In this document: positions 1-5,672 of the stretch, piece by piece
Layout of the letters: every line of letters begins with the position of its first letter
Numbering within the stretch: the first letter of the stretch is position 1
DNA from: Bacteriovoracaceae bacterium UBA2428
Lineage (GTDB): Bacteria; Bdellovibrionota; UBA2428
Direction of reading: 5' to 3'
Length of the DNA: 6,025 nt
NCBI GenBank assembly: GCA_002343545.1
Contig: DDRA01000097.1
Coordinates: 49,233 to 55,257 of the forward strand
The notes under the pieces: model-generated
What the model was told of the DNA's origin: nothing
Databases searched by the model: none
What the model saw: the letters and a program-made list of their open reading frames with translations, nothing else
Position numbers and translations under genes: made by a program

Positions 1-1002
1 GCCGTCGAACTTGCAGAGCTTCGTGAAGAGCACCGTCCGGATGGGGACGTTCACGCCGACCCCGAGCGTATCGGTGCCGCTGATGATCTTGAGCAGGCCC
101 CGCTGGGCGAGCTTCTCCACGAGGACGCGGTACTTCGGCAGCAGCCCGGCATGGTGGATGCCGATGCCGTGGCGGAGAAAGCGTTGGAGCTCGCGCCCGT
201 AGGGACTGTCGAAGCGCGTCGAGGCGATCGCTTCCGCGATGGCGCGCTTCTCTTCCTTCGTGCAGAAATCCACGCTCATGAGGTTTTGCGCCTCTTCGGC
301 GCACTCGCGTTGCGTGAAGTTCACGAGATAAAGCGGCGCCCGGCCGGCCCCGACGAAATCGGAGATCGTCTGGTGCAAGGGCGTCTCGAGGTAGGCGAAC
401 TCGAGCGGCACGGGGCGATCGGTCGAGCGGACGACTTGCGTGGGCCGTCGATTCAGGCGCGTGAGCTCACGCTCGAAGAACGAAGTGTCCCCGAGCGTGG
501 CCGACATGAGAAGAAAGCGGGTCTGCGGCATGGTGAGCAAAGGGACCTGCCAGGCCACGCCCCGCTCGCGATCGGAGTAATAGTGGAACTCGTCCATGAT
601 GACGTCGGCGACGTCGGCCTCGCGCCCTTCGCGCAGCGCGAGGTTCGCCAGAATCTCGGCCGTGCAGCAGATGATCGGCGCGCCCGCGTTGACCGTGGCG
701 TCGCCCGTGATCATTCCCACGTTCTCGGGGCCGAAGTCCTGGCAGAGGGCCAGGAACTTCTCGTTCACGAGCGCCTTGATCGGACAGGTGTAATAGGAAC
801 GCTTTCCCTGCCGGTGCGAAAGGAAGTGCAGGGCCTGCGCGACGAGCGACTTGCCGGAACCCGTCGGCGTGTTGAGGATGACGTTCGCCCCCTCGAAGAG
901 CGCCAGGATGGCTTCTTCCTGCGCGGGGTAGAGCTCGATCTTCCGACCCGAAACGAGATCCAGGAATTCTTCGAGGACTTGATTGGAGTCAGGGACGGCC
1001 AT
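1..1002 (-). CDS. DExH-box RNA helicase, Ski2-like / DUF3516 family (3' end cut by window edge)
   Basis: ATP-dependent superfamily 2 helicase, probably cytoplasmic and acting on RNA. I translated the minus strand by hand: 334 codons are open and run off the left edge. Visible motifs are a Q-like LYPAQEEA (24-31), Walker A TPTGSGKS (45-52), motif Ia PIKALVNEK (74-82), TGD (99-101), DExH motif II as DEFH (137-140), motif III SAT (167-169), HHAGLLP (283-289) and motif [13 protein letters not shown] (309-320). The missing part should hold motif VI (QxxGRxGR type) and a C-terminal domain. The blocks [22 protein letters not shown] and the [22 protein letters not shown] pair match my memory of actinobacterial and proteobacterial DUF3516 helicases (usually over 800 residues); this is recall, not a search. 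I chose the ATG at 1002 because AGGA lies 8 bases upstream. An in-frame ATG at 1011 is possible but has no room for a ribosome site. The gene starts 18 bases after the upstream lipoprotein gene's TAA, in the same frame, suggesting cotranscription. Confidence 0.93.
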   Translation of the reverse strand, partial: MAVPDSNQVLEEFLDLVSGRKIELYPAQEEAILALFEGANVILNTPTGSGKSLVAQALHFLSHRQGKRSYYTCPIKALVNEKFLALCQDFGPENVGMITGDATVNAGAPIICCTAEILANLALREGREADVADVIMDEFHYYSDRERGVAWQVPLLTMPQTRFLLMSATLGDTSFFERELTRLNRRPTQVVRSTDRPVPLEFAYLETPLHQTISDFVGAGRAPLYLVNFTQRECAEEAQNLMSVDFCTKEEKRAIAEAIASTRFDSPYGRELQRFLRHGIGIHHAGLLPKYRVLVEKLAQRGLLKIISGTDTLGVGVNVPIRTVLFTKLCKFDG

Positions 1003-1010
1003 CGGCCGCA

Positions 1011-1014
1011 TCCT
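1011..1014 (-). promoter_or_regulatory. Probable ribosome binding site of the helicase gene
   Basis: Reads AGGA on the minus strand, 8 bases before the ATG at 1002 and just after the TAA of the upstream gene. It overlaps the alternative ATG at 1011-1009, which argues for the downstream ATG as the true start. Confidence 0.5.
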
Positions 1015-1020
1015 AGGGCC

Positions 1021-3504
1021 TTATGGCACGTCGGTCGAGATCGAGGCGCCGCTCATGCCGCCGCCCATCGTCAGGTTCCGTCCGGAGGCGCCGCGGTCCG
1101 TGAGCGTCGGGAAGGTATCGGCATCGCCCATCCGCCAGTAGGCCCGCAAGGCCGCCGCGCTGTAGGTGTAGGCCCCGCGGCTCTGCTTGAGGTTGATCGG
1201 CGCGCCCCCGTTGTAGAGCGACGTGACGGCGGCGGCGCTCTGGGCGACGTTCCAGAAGGCGACTTCGTCGATGTGCGCGTTCGCGGTCTGCGCCCCCGAA
1301 CTGCCGAGATTCCCGATCGCGACGAGCTCGGTGAGGCTGGAGATCGTCGCGTTGTGCGAATACGCGGGCGCCAGGACGCCGTTCACGTAGAGCTTGACGT
1401 TGTCGACCCCGGTCGTCGAATAGGTGCCCACGACGTGGTTCCACGCCGTGCCGTCGAGACCCGCGGCTTCGACGTAATTCACCGGATTGTTTACGTAGAA
1501 GCGCAGCGTATCGAAGGCGCTCCAGAAGAGGCCGATCCCGTTCGAAGCGCCGTTGGTCGCGCCCAGCACGCCGTCGCCGACGCCCGGAACGGAACGCCCC
1601 CTCATCCAAAGCTGGACGGTGAAGTTCGTCACGGAGGAGCTCAACACGCTCGAGAATCCGACGCCCGTCGAGGCCACATCGGAGGACGCCGCGACGAACT
1701 CGGTCGAGTTCTGGTTCTTCCAGACTTCCAGGGTGAAGTTGTAGCTCGCGCTGCCGCCGTCGTTGGTCGCCGTGATGGCGTGGACCGTCGAGGCCTGGGC
1801 CACGGAAGGATTCCCCGAGACGGCGCCCGTCGTCGTATCGAAACTCAGACCCGCCGGCAGGGCCGGGCTAACCGCCCACGTCACGGGAGCGTCGCCCGTC
1901 GCGAGCGTCGGCGTGATCGTCGTGATCGCTTCGTCGGCCGTCCAGTTGAAAGTCGGTCCGCCGGCGTAGGCGATCGTCGTGGGACGTCGCGACGTCACGC
2001 GCAGGTTCATGACCACGGAGGTGCTGCCGCCCGTATTGGCGACCGTGATGACGTAGGACTGGCTCGCGGCCACGACGGTCGGCGTGCCGGAGATCCGGCC
2101 CGTTCCCGTATCGAAGTTGAGCCCCAGCGGCAGCGAAGGAGAAATCGAGTAGGTCAAGGTCGGGTCGCCGTTCGTGACCGTCGCGTTGTTGTTGCTGATC
2201 GCCACGGCGCGCTCGTAGACGGGGTTCGCCGTCGAGTACGAGATCGCGGTCGGCGCCCTCGGCCGGACTTCGATCTGGATGACGGTGGAAACCGAGCCCC
2301 CGGAGTTCGCGGCGGTCACCGTGTACGAAGCCAGCGACTGGATCAGCGAGGGTGTTCCCGTGACCGCGCCGGTCGTCGAGTTGAGCGCGAGCCCCGTCGG
2401 GAGCGCCGGGCTGACCGTGTAGGTATAGGGCGCGTCGCCGCCGCCCGCCGTCGCCGAGTTCTGCGTGATCGCCGTTAATCGGACGTAGGAAGAGGCCACC
2501 GTTCCGTAGCTCAGCGAAGTCGGCGGCCTGGGTACGACGACGATCACGACGCTCGCCGTCGTCGACCCCCCGGCGTTCATCGCCGTCACGGTGTAGGTCG
2601 CGCTCGCCGTCACCACGGAGGGTGTGCCGGAAATCACCCCGGTCGTTGCGTGAAGGCTCAGACCGGTCGGCAGGGCCGGCGAGACGGAATAGGAATCAAC
2701 AGTGCCGGTGACGGTCGGGGTGTTGGGCGTGATCGCCGACAAACGGGCGTACGAAGCCGAAAGCGTCGAGTAACTCAAGCCCGAAGGCGCCGGTGGCAAA
2801 ACGCGAATGTTCAACACCGCCGTCGCCGTGCCGAGGGGGTTCGTCGCGGTCACTGTGTAGGCGGCCGAGGCCGTCGTGACGGTCGGCGTGCCCGTGATGC
2901 GACCCGTGAGCGGATCGAGCGAGAGCCCCGTGGGGAGACTCGGTGACACCGTGTAGGTTTCGACGACTCCCGTAACCGTCGGCACGTTCGCCGTGATCTC
3001 GACGTTGTTCGCGTAGTTGGGAGAAGGAGTGGAAAAAGAGAGAGCACTCGGAGCGGCGAGAAAGTTCACGCTCACGTCGACGGTTGAGTCGAAGGCGCCC
3101 TCACCCTCGACGTAGGCCGAGAGAGTCGTCGCGCTTCCGCTACGGACGCCGGTAAAGGTCGCCGTGTAGCTGCCGTCTCCGTTGTCCGTCGTACTCGAGA
3201 TCGTTCCCGTGCTCGTTCCGCCCGAGGCGCGAAAGAGCACCGCCGCGCCACCCGAAGTCGCGCCGTCGACGACCAAACGGATGTCGACGGAGTCCCCGGG
3301 GTCGACCGAAGAAGCCGAGACGCTCAACTGGGCGCCCGCAAAGGAGACCGCGTCGGCCCGAGATTTTTCCGACTTCGGGTCCTCGGTCACGCCGGGATCG
3401 CCGACGACCTCGCGGCTGAAGTTACACGCCGAGAGCCATGCGAGACACGCACCCATCAGGAGGGTCTGCATCGAGAAACGGCCGGTGGGGCGTGAGCTGC
3501 TCAC
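1021..3504 (-). CDS. Large surface lipoprotein: invasin-like Ig domain, five He_PIG Ig repeats, C-terminal LamG domain
   Basis: Predicted exported, lipid-anchored, multi-domain protein of 827 residues, probably adhesive or glycan-binding. The N-terminus has a basic stretch, a hydrophobic segment (13-24) and a lipobox LSAC with Cys27 as the lipidation site. An acidic/polar linker follows (about 31-52). Residues 55-148 look like an invasin/Big_1-type Ig domain, including the motif DNGDGSYTATFTG (107-119). Residues 152-595 hold five repeats of 88-91 residues with the pattern LPxGLxxxxxTGxxxGxP, typical of He_PIG putative Ig domains. Residues 601-827 resemble a LamG/concanavalin-like jellyroll, with NFTVQLWMR (627-635), WNHVVGTYS (688-696), KLYVNGV (704-710), HIDEVAFWN (744-752) and YWRMGDADTFP (789-799). 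The start is GTG with GGGGGA just upstream; an internal ATG (codon 12) has no ribosome site but would keep the signal peptide. The ligand is unknown, and I see no enzyme motif. It lies between a second lipoprotein gene and a helicase gene. Confidence 0.92.
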   Translation of the reverse strand: MSSSRPTGRFSMQTLLMGACLAWLSACNFSREVVGDPGVTEDPKSEKSRADAVSFAGAQLSVSASSVDPGDSVDIRLVVDGATSGGAAVLFRASGGTSTGTISSTTDNGDGSYTATFTGVRSGSATTLSAYVEGEGAFDSTVDVSVNFLAAPSALSFSTPSPNYANNVEITANVPTVTGVVETYTVSPSLPTGLSLDPLTGRITGTPTVTTASAAYTVTATNPLGTATAVLNIRVLPPAPSGLSYSTLSASYARLSAITPNTPTVTGTVDSYSVSPALPTGLSLHATTGVISGTPSVVTASATYTVTAMNAGGSTTASVVIVVVPRPPTSLSYGTVASSYVRLTAITQNSATAGGGDAPYTYTVSPALPTGLALNSTTGAVTGTPSLIQSLASYTVTAANSGGSVSTVIQIEVRPRAPTAISYSTANPVYERAVAISNNNATVTNGDPTLTYSISPSLPLGLNFDTGTGRISGTPTVVAASQSYVITVANTGGSTSVVMNLRVTSRRPTTIAYAGGPTFNWTADEAITTITPTLATGDAPVTWAVSPALPAGLSFDTTTGAVSGNPSVAQASTVHAITATNDGGSASYNFTLEVWKNQNSTEFVAASSDVASTGVGFSSVLSSSVTNFTVQLWMRGRSVPGVGDGVLGATNGASNGIGLFWSAFDTLRFYVNNPVNYVEAAGLDGTAWNHVVGTYSTTGVDNVKLYVNGVLAPAYSHNATISSLTELVAIGNLGSSGAQTANAHIDEVAFWNVAQSAAAVTSLYNGGAPINLKQSRGAYTYSAAALRAYWRMGDADTFPTLTDRGASGRNLTMGGGMSGASISTDVP
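1720..3051 (-). repeat. Five tandem He_PIG-type Ig repeats inside the lipoprotein gene
   Basis: Protein-level tandem repeats within the 1021-3504 gene. The repeat signature starts at residues 190, 278, 368, 458 and 549, a period of 88-91 residues (about 264-273 bases). Each unit has an xYSxxxxxY-like opening, the LPxGL...TGxxxGxP core, and a closing YTVTAxNxGGS-like strand. The fifth unit is the most diverged (GNP instead of GTP, and no tyrosine in the closing strand). The DNA of the units differs clearly, so the array looks old rather than freshly duplicated. Boundaries are approximate. Confidence 0.85.
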
Positions 3505-3507
3505 GAT

Positions 3508-3513
3508 TCCCCC
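3508..3513 (-). promoter_or_regulatory. Probable ribosome binding site for the GTG start of the Ig/LamG lipoprotein
   Basis: Reads GGGGGA on the minus strand, 3 bases before the GTG at 3504. The spacing is short, so the match is moderate. It still favours GTG over the ATG at 3471, which has no purine-rich stretch upstream. Confidence 0.5.
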
Positions 3514-3531
3514 AGCTTAACGTTTTGGCGC

Positions 3532-3557
3532 CGCCCCGAGCGTTAATCTACGGGGCG
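3532..3557. other. Inverted repeat in the gap between the two lipoprotein genes
   Basis: A perfect 7-bp inverted repeat, CGCCCCG (3532-3538) and CGGGGCG (3551-3557), with a 12-base loop. A second, overlapping pair, TTAACG (3517-3522) and CGTTAA (3541-3546), lies in the same 79-base gap. In the minus-strand RNA the first pair could form a hairpin after the Cys-rich lipoprotein gene and before the next ribosome site. No T-run follows, so it is not a standard intrinsic terminator. It could be an attenuating or stabilising stem, or chance in GC-rich DNA. Confidence 0.3.
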
Positions 3558-3583
3558 CACCGAGTTAAGGACGGGTGAAGCGC

Positions 3584-4312
3584 TTAGCGGCAGGGATTCT
3601 CGATCGGCTCGAAGCTCTTCTTAACCCGACGATCGAGGTCGCTGACGCGGCCAATCTTCGTTTGGGTTCCGGGCAGATAAACCGAGCCTTCGCTCCACGT
3701 CGTGCGGGTCACGTGACGGCCGAGGGTCTTCACGTACCTCTCGCTATACTGAGGAACATCCTGGCAGGTTTCGCGGATGACGTCGTTACACGTCACGTTC
3801 GAAGCGGGGGGAACCCCGGGGTTCTCCGAGAAAGAATCGCGTTGTCCGAAGGAGTCGGTGCAACGACGTTCCGTCGACGAACTGCACTCGCGGTTCGTAC
3901 CCGCGTAGTCGCTGCAAGTGTAGGTTCCGCTCACGACGGGACCCGACGCCGAGCTGCTCTTCAGGGTCATCGACAAATCAAAGGGCAGTCCCGTTTTGCG
4001 GGCCGGCCACCATCCGCGGCCACGCTCGAGATCCGCGAAGGCCGCCTTGCCCTTGAGCTTGTAAACGCTGCCGTTCTCGGCGCGGAGATTCACGGAGAGG
4101 GAGTTAAAGAGGCCCGGCAGGATCCATTCGCCCGAGTCGACTTTGTTCGTCACGGAAAGGGTGTACCGACCGGCCGGAATCGTTTGCGCGCGTCCGAGTC
4201 CACGCTCCGTCACGGCTTGGGTGAGCTGAACTTGGCCCGTGATCTCGACCGTCTCGCAGGCCACCAAGGCAAAAATGCCGAAGAAGGGGAGGACAAGACG
4301 AAGTGCTTTCAT
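3584..4312 (-). CDS. Cysteine-rich lipoprotein of unknown family
   Basis: I do not recognise the family. The product is 242 residues starting at the ATG at 4312, chosen because a strong AAAGGAG lies 5 bases upstream; a further-upstream in-frame start has no such support. The N-terminus, MKALRLVLPFFGIFALVAC, is a clear lipoprotein signal peptide with lipobox LVAC and Cys19 as the lipid site, so the mature protein is membrane-anchored outside the cytoplasm. A first part (about 20-125) reads like a beta-rich domain (VEITGQVQLTQAV, GRYTLSV, LSVNLRAENGSVYKLKGKA). A second part holds six more cysteines at 133, 143, 151, 175, 183 and 241, an even number that could form three disulfides. The spacing is C-x9-C-x7-C-x23-C-x7-C. 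A WW pair sits at 101-102. It is the first gene of the minus-strand block, 79 bases before the Ig/LamG lipoprotein gene. Confidence 0.88.
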   Translation of the reverse strand: MKALRLVLPFFGIFALVACETVEITGQVQLTQAVTERGLGRAQTIPAGRYTLSVTNKVDSGEWILPGLFNSLSVNLRAENGSVYKLKGKAAFADLERGRGWWPARKTGLPFDLSMTLKSSSASGPVVSGTYTCSDYAGTNRECSSSTERRCTDSFGQRDSFSENPGVPPASNVTCNDVIRETCQDVPQYSERYVKTLGRHVTRTTWSEGSVYLPGTQTKIGRVSDLDRRVKKSFEPIENPCR

Positions 4313-4317
4313 TCGAT

Positions 4318-4324
4318 CTCCTTT
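4318..4324 (-). promoter_or_regulatory. Strong ribosome binding site that fixes the lipoprotein start
   Basis: Reads AAAGGAG on the minus strand, 5 bases before the ATG at 4312. It is the best Shine-Dalgarno match in the window and settles the start of the Cys-rich lipoprotein at the codon that begins its signal peptide. Confidence 0.85.
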
Positions 4325-4356
4325 GTACGCGGTTTGCGTTTCCATCGGTGTTCGCG

Positions 4357-4398
4357 GCGCGCGGACGAGTTCGCAAGCGAGTCTCAGTCCCCGCGCGC
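4357..4398. other. GC-rich nested inverted repeat upstream of the lipoprotein gene
   Basis: GCGCGCGG (4357-4364) pairs perfectly with CCGCGCGC (4391-4398), and TCGC-AA-GCGA (4371-4380) is nested inside it. On the minus-strand transcript it could fold in the 5' leader of the Cys-rich lipoprotein, if transcription starts upstream of it. Low-complexity GC sequence makes chance pairing likely. Confidence 0.2.
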
Positions 4399-4404
4399 AA
4401 GGAA

Positions 4405-4424
4405 GTGATCCAAATCCGGATCAC
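4405..4424. promoter_or_regulatory. Perfect palindrome in the divergent intergenic region, candidate operator
   Basis: GTGATCC and GGATCAC form a perfect 7-bp inverted repeat with a 6-base AT-richer centre (20 bases in total). A smaller perfect palindrome, ATCCGGAT (4414-4421), overlaps it. It lies between the divergent starts of the Cys-rich lipoprotein (4312) and the Gre-like gene (4535), about 93 and 110 bases from them. The size and symmetry suit a dimeric regulator, but I cannot match it to a known regulator and see no clear -35/-10 boxes beside it. Confidence 0.4.
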
Positions 4425-4534
4425 GCATCGAAGGCGGCGCCAACTCCTCGCGGTCCGACCGCTTTTTGCATGTCGCCTTCCGACGAATCGCGGCGTCCTT
4501 GGACAGATCGGCCGGCCTGAGCGAGAATCATCGC

Positions 4535-5026
4535 GTGAGCCCTCCCGACAAAAAAGCCCTCGTGCAAAGCATCATTCGGCGTCTCGAAGCCGACCTCGAA
4601 GTTCTCGTGGACTCGGCCAAGGCCGCCCACGACGCGGCGACGCACGAGGAGAGCAAAGCCGAAGACAAGTACGACACCCGGGGACTCGAAGCGTCTTACC
4701 TGGCGGGCGCCCAGGCCAAGCGCGCCTTCGAGATCCAGTCCATGATCCAGGAGTACAAGCTCATGAGCTTCGAGGACTTCGGGCCCGACGCTTCGGCCGC
4801 CGCGACCGCGCTCGTCGAGATCGCGACCGAGGACAAGGCGTCCTGGAACTTTCTCGCCTTCCGCGGCGGAGGCTTTCGCGTGCGCGCCGGCACGCACGAG
4901 GTGCAAGTCATCAGCGTGACCTCTCCGCTCGGGTCAGAACTCGTCGGCCGCCGCGCCGGCGACTTCTTCGAGCTCAATCTTCCCAACGGGCAGAAGCGCG
5001 AAGTCGACGTTCGGCAGGTGCTCTAG
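4535..5026 (+). CDS. GreA/GreB-like transcription elongation factor
   Basis: Predicted cytoplasmic RNA polymerase secondary-channel factor of 163 residues, close to the 158 or so of GreA. Residues 5-33 and about 50-77 are predicted helices that would make an antiparallel coiled coil. The segment between them (35-49, containing THEESKAEDKYDT) is acid-rich, with E38, E39, E43, D44 and D47 near the place where GreA has its tip acids, so transcript-cleavage activity is plausible but unproven. The next block, RGLEASYLAGAQ (49-60), is one I recall as conserved in a divergent GreAB-type family. The C-terminal part has the Gre/FKBP-like signature SPLGSELVGRRAGDFFEL (130-147). I chose the GTG at 4535 because homologues start near here and GAGA lies 8 bases upstream; earlier in-frame TTG codons (4466, 4499) add an unlikely extension. 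Its stop codon touches the marC start. It could instead be an Rnk-like antagonist. Confidence 0.85.
   Translation: MSPPDKKALVQSIIRRLEADLEVLVDSAKAAHDAATHEESKAEDKYDTRGLEASYLAGAQAKRAFEIQSMIQEYKLMSFEDFGPDASAAATALVEIATEDKASWNFLAFRGGGFRVRAGTHEVQVISVTSPLGSELVGRRAGDFFELNLPNGQKREVDVRQVL
5016..5020 (+). promoter_or_regulatory. Ribosome binding site of marC inside the end of the Gre-like gene
   Basis: AGGTG sits 6 bases before the marC ATG and within the last codons of the Gre-like gene. The stop TAG (5024-5026) and the ATG (5027-5029) are directly adjacent. This layout favours translational coupling of the two genes on one mRNA. Confidence 0.6.
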
Positions 5027-5662
5027 ATGTCGCTCCTCGAATACGCGCTCTTCGCGCTGAGCTCGCTCTTCGTGATCATCGATCCGATCGCCGTCATTCC
5101 GAGCTTCGTCGCGATGACGGAGCAGGATTCCCCGGCCTCGCGCGAGCGCACCGCCCGCATGGCGTGCCTGCTCGCCTTCGGGATCCTCGTGGCCTTCGCG
5201 GCCGCGGGGTCGACGATCTTCCGCCTCTTCGGCATCACCCTTCCCGCCTTCCAGATCGCGGGCTCGATCGTGCTCATGCTCGTCGCGCTCGACATGGTTC
5301 GCGCCAAGCGCTCCGAAGTGAAGGAGACGAAAGAGGAAGAAGTCGAGGGCGTCGCCAAGCACGAAGTCGCGATCACCCCGCTCGGCGTGCCGATGCTCGC
5401 GGGCCCCGGCGCGATCTCGACGGCGATCCTGCTCGAGAGCCAAACCACCGGTCCCGCGCAGCTCACCATCCTTTACCTCGCCATGGCGGTCGCCTTCGCG
5501 ACGAGCTACCTCGTCCTGCGCTTCGCCTCGGTCGGCGCGCAGAAGCTCGGCCCGACGGCCATCAAGGTCTCGACCCGGCTCATGGGCCTCATCCTCGGCG
5601 CGATCGCCGTACAGTTCATGCTGAACGCGCTGAAGGTCGTCATCAAGGACCTCGCAAACTGA
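5027..5662 (+). CDS. marC: MarC family integral inner-membrane protein
   Basis: Polytopic membrane protein of 211 residues, the usual size for the MarC/UPF0056 family (MarC, YchE and YhgN in E. coli). The family's molecular function is not established; the early link of E. coli MarC to multiple antibiotic resistance was not upheld, so the name should not be read as a resistance call. Six hydrophobic segments are visible, at about 5-27, 44-66, 70-92, 116-138, 145-167 and 183-205. Family signatures are DPIAVIPSFVAMT (19-31) in the first segment, TPLGVPMLAGPGAIST (117-132) opening the second half, and RLMGLILGAIAVQFMLNAL (184-202) in the last. A charged loop, rich in Lys and Glu (93-113), separates the two halves. 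The symbol is given at family level; the exact paralogue is not resolved. It follows the Gre-like gene with no gap and ends 10 bases from a convergent gene. Confidence 0.93.
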   Translation: MSLLEYALFALSSLFVIIDPIAVIPSFVAMTEQDSPASRERTARMACLLAFGILVAFAAAGSTIFRLFGITLPAFQIAGSIVLMLVALDMVRAKRSEVKETKEEEVEGVAKHEVAITPLGVPMLAGPGAISTAILLESQTTGPAQLTILYLAMAVAFATSYLVLRFASVGAQKLGPTAIKVSTRLMGLILGAIAVQFMLNALKVVIKDLAN

Positions 5663-5672
5663 TCGCGGGAGC

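Noticed and set aside
151..2478. A 775-codon open frame on the plus strand across the helicase and lipoprotein genes
   Set aside because: Very rich in Arg, Gly, Asp and Val with no domain motif. It lies opposite two genes with clear motifs, and stop-free antisense frames of this kind are common in high-GC coding DNA.
3575..4408. A 277-codon plus-strand frame opposite the Cys-rich lipoprotein
   Set aside because: The minus-strand gene has a signal peptide, lipobox and strong ribosome site; this frame has none of these.
4313..4534. Sigma-70-like promoters in the divergent region
   Set aside because: I looked on both strands for -35/-10 pairs at 16-18 base spacing and found no pair good enough to report.
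4421..5469. Several minus-strand frames opposite the Gre-like and marC genes
   Set aside because: Their translations show no family signature and overlap each other in different frames. They are antisense shadows.
5027..5662. marC as an antibiotic-resistance gene
   Set aside because: Family membership is clear, but the historical resistance role of MarC was not supported later, so no resistance claim is made.
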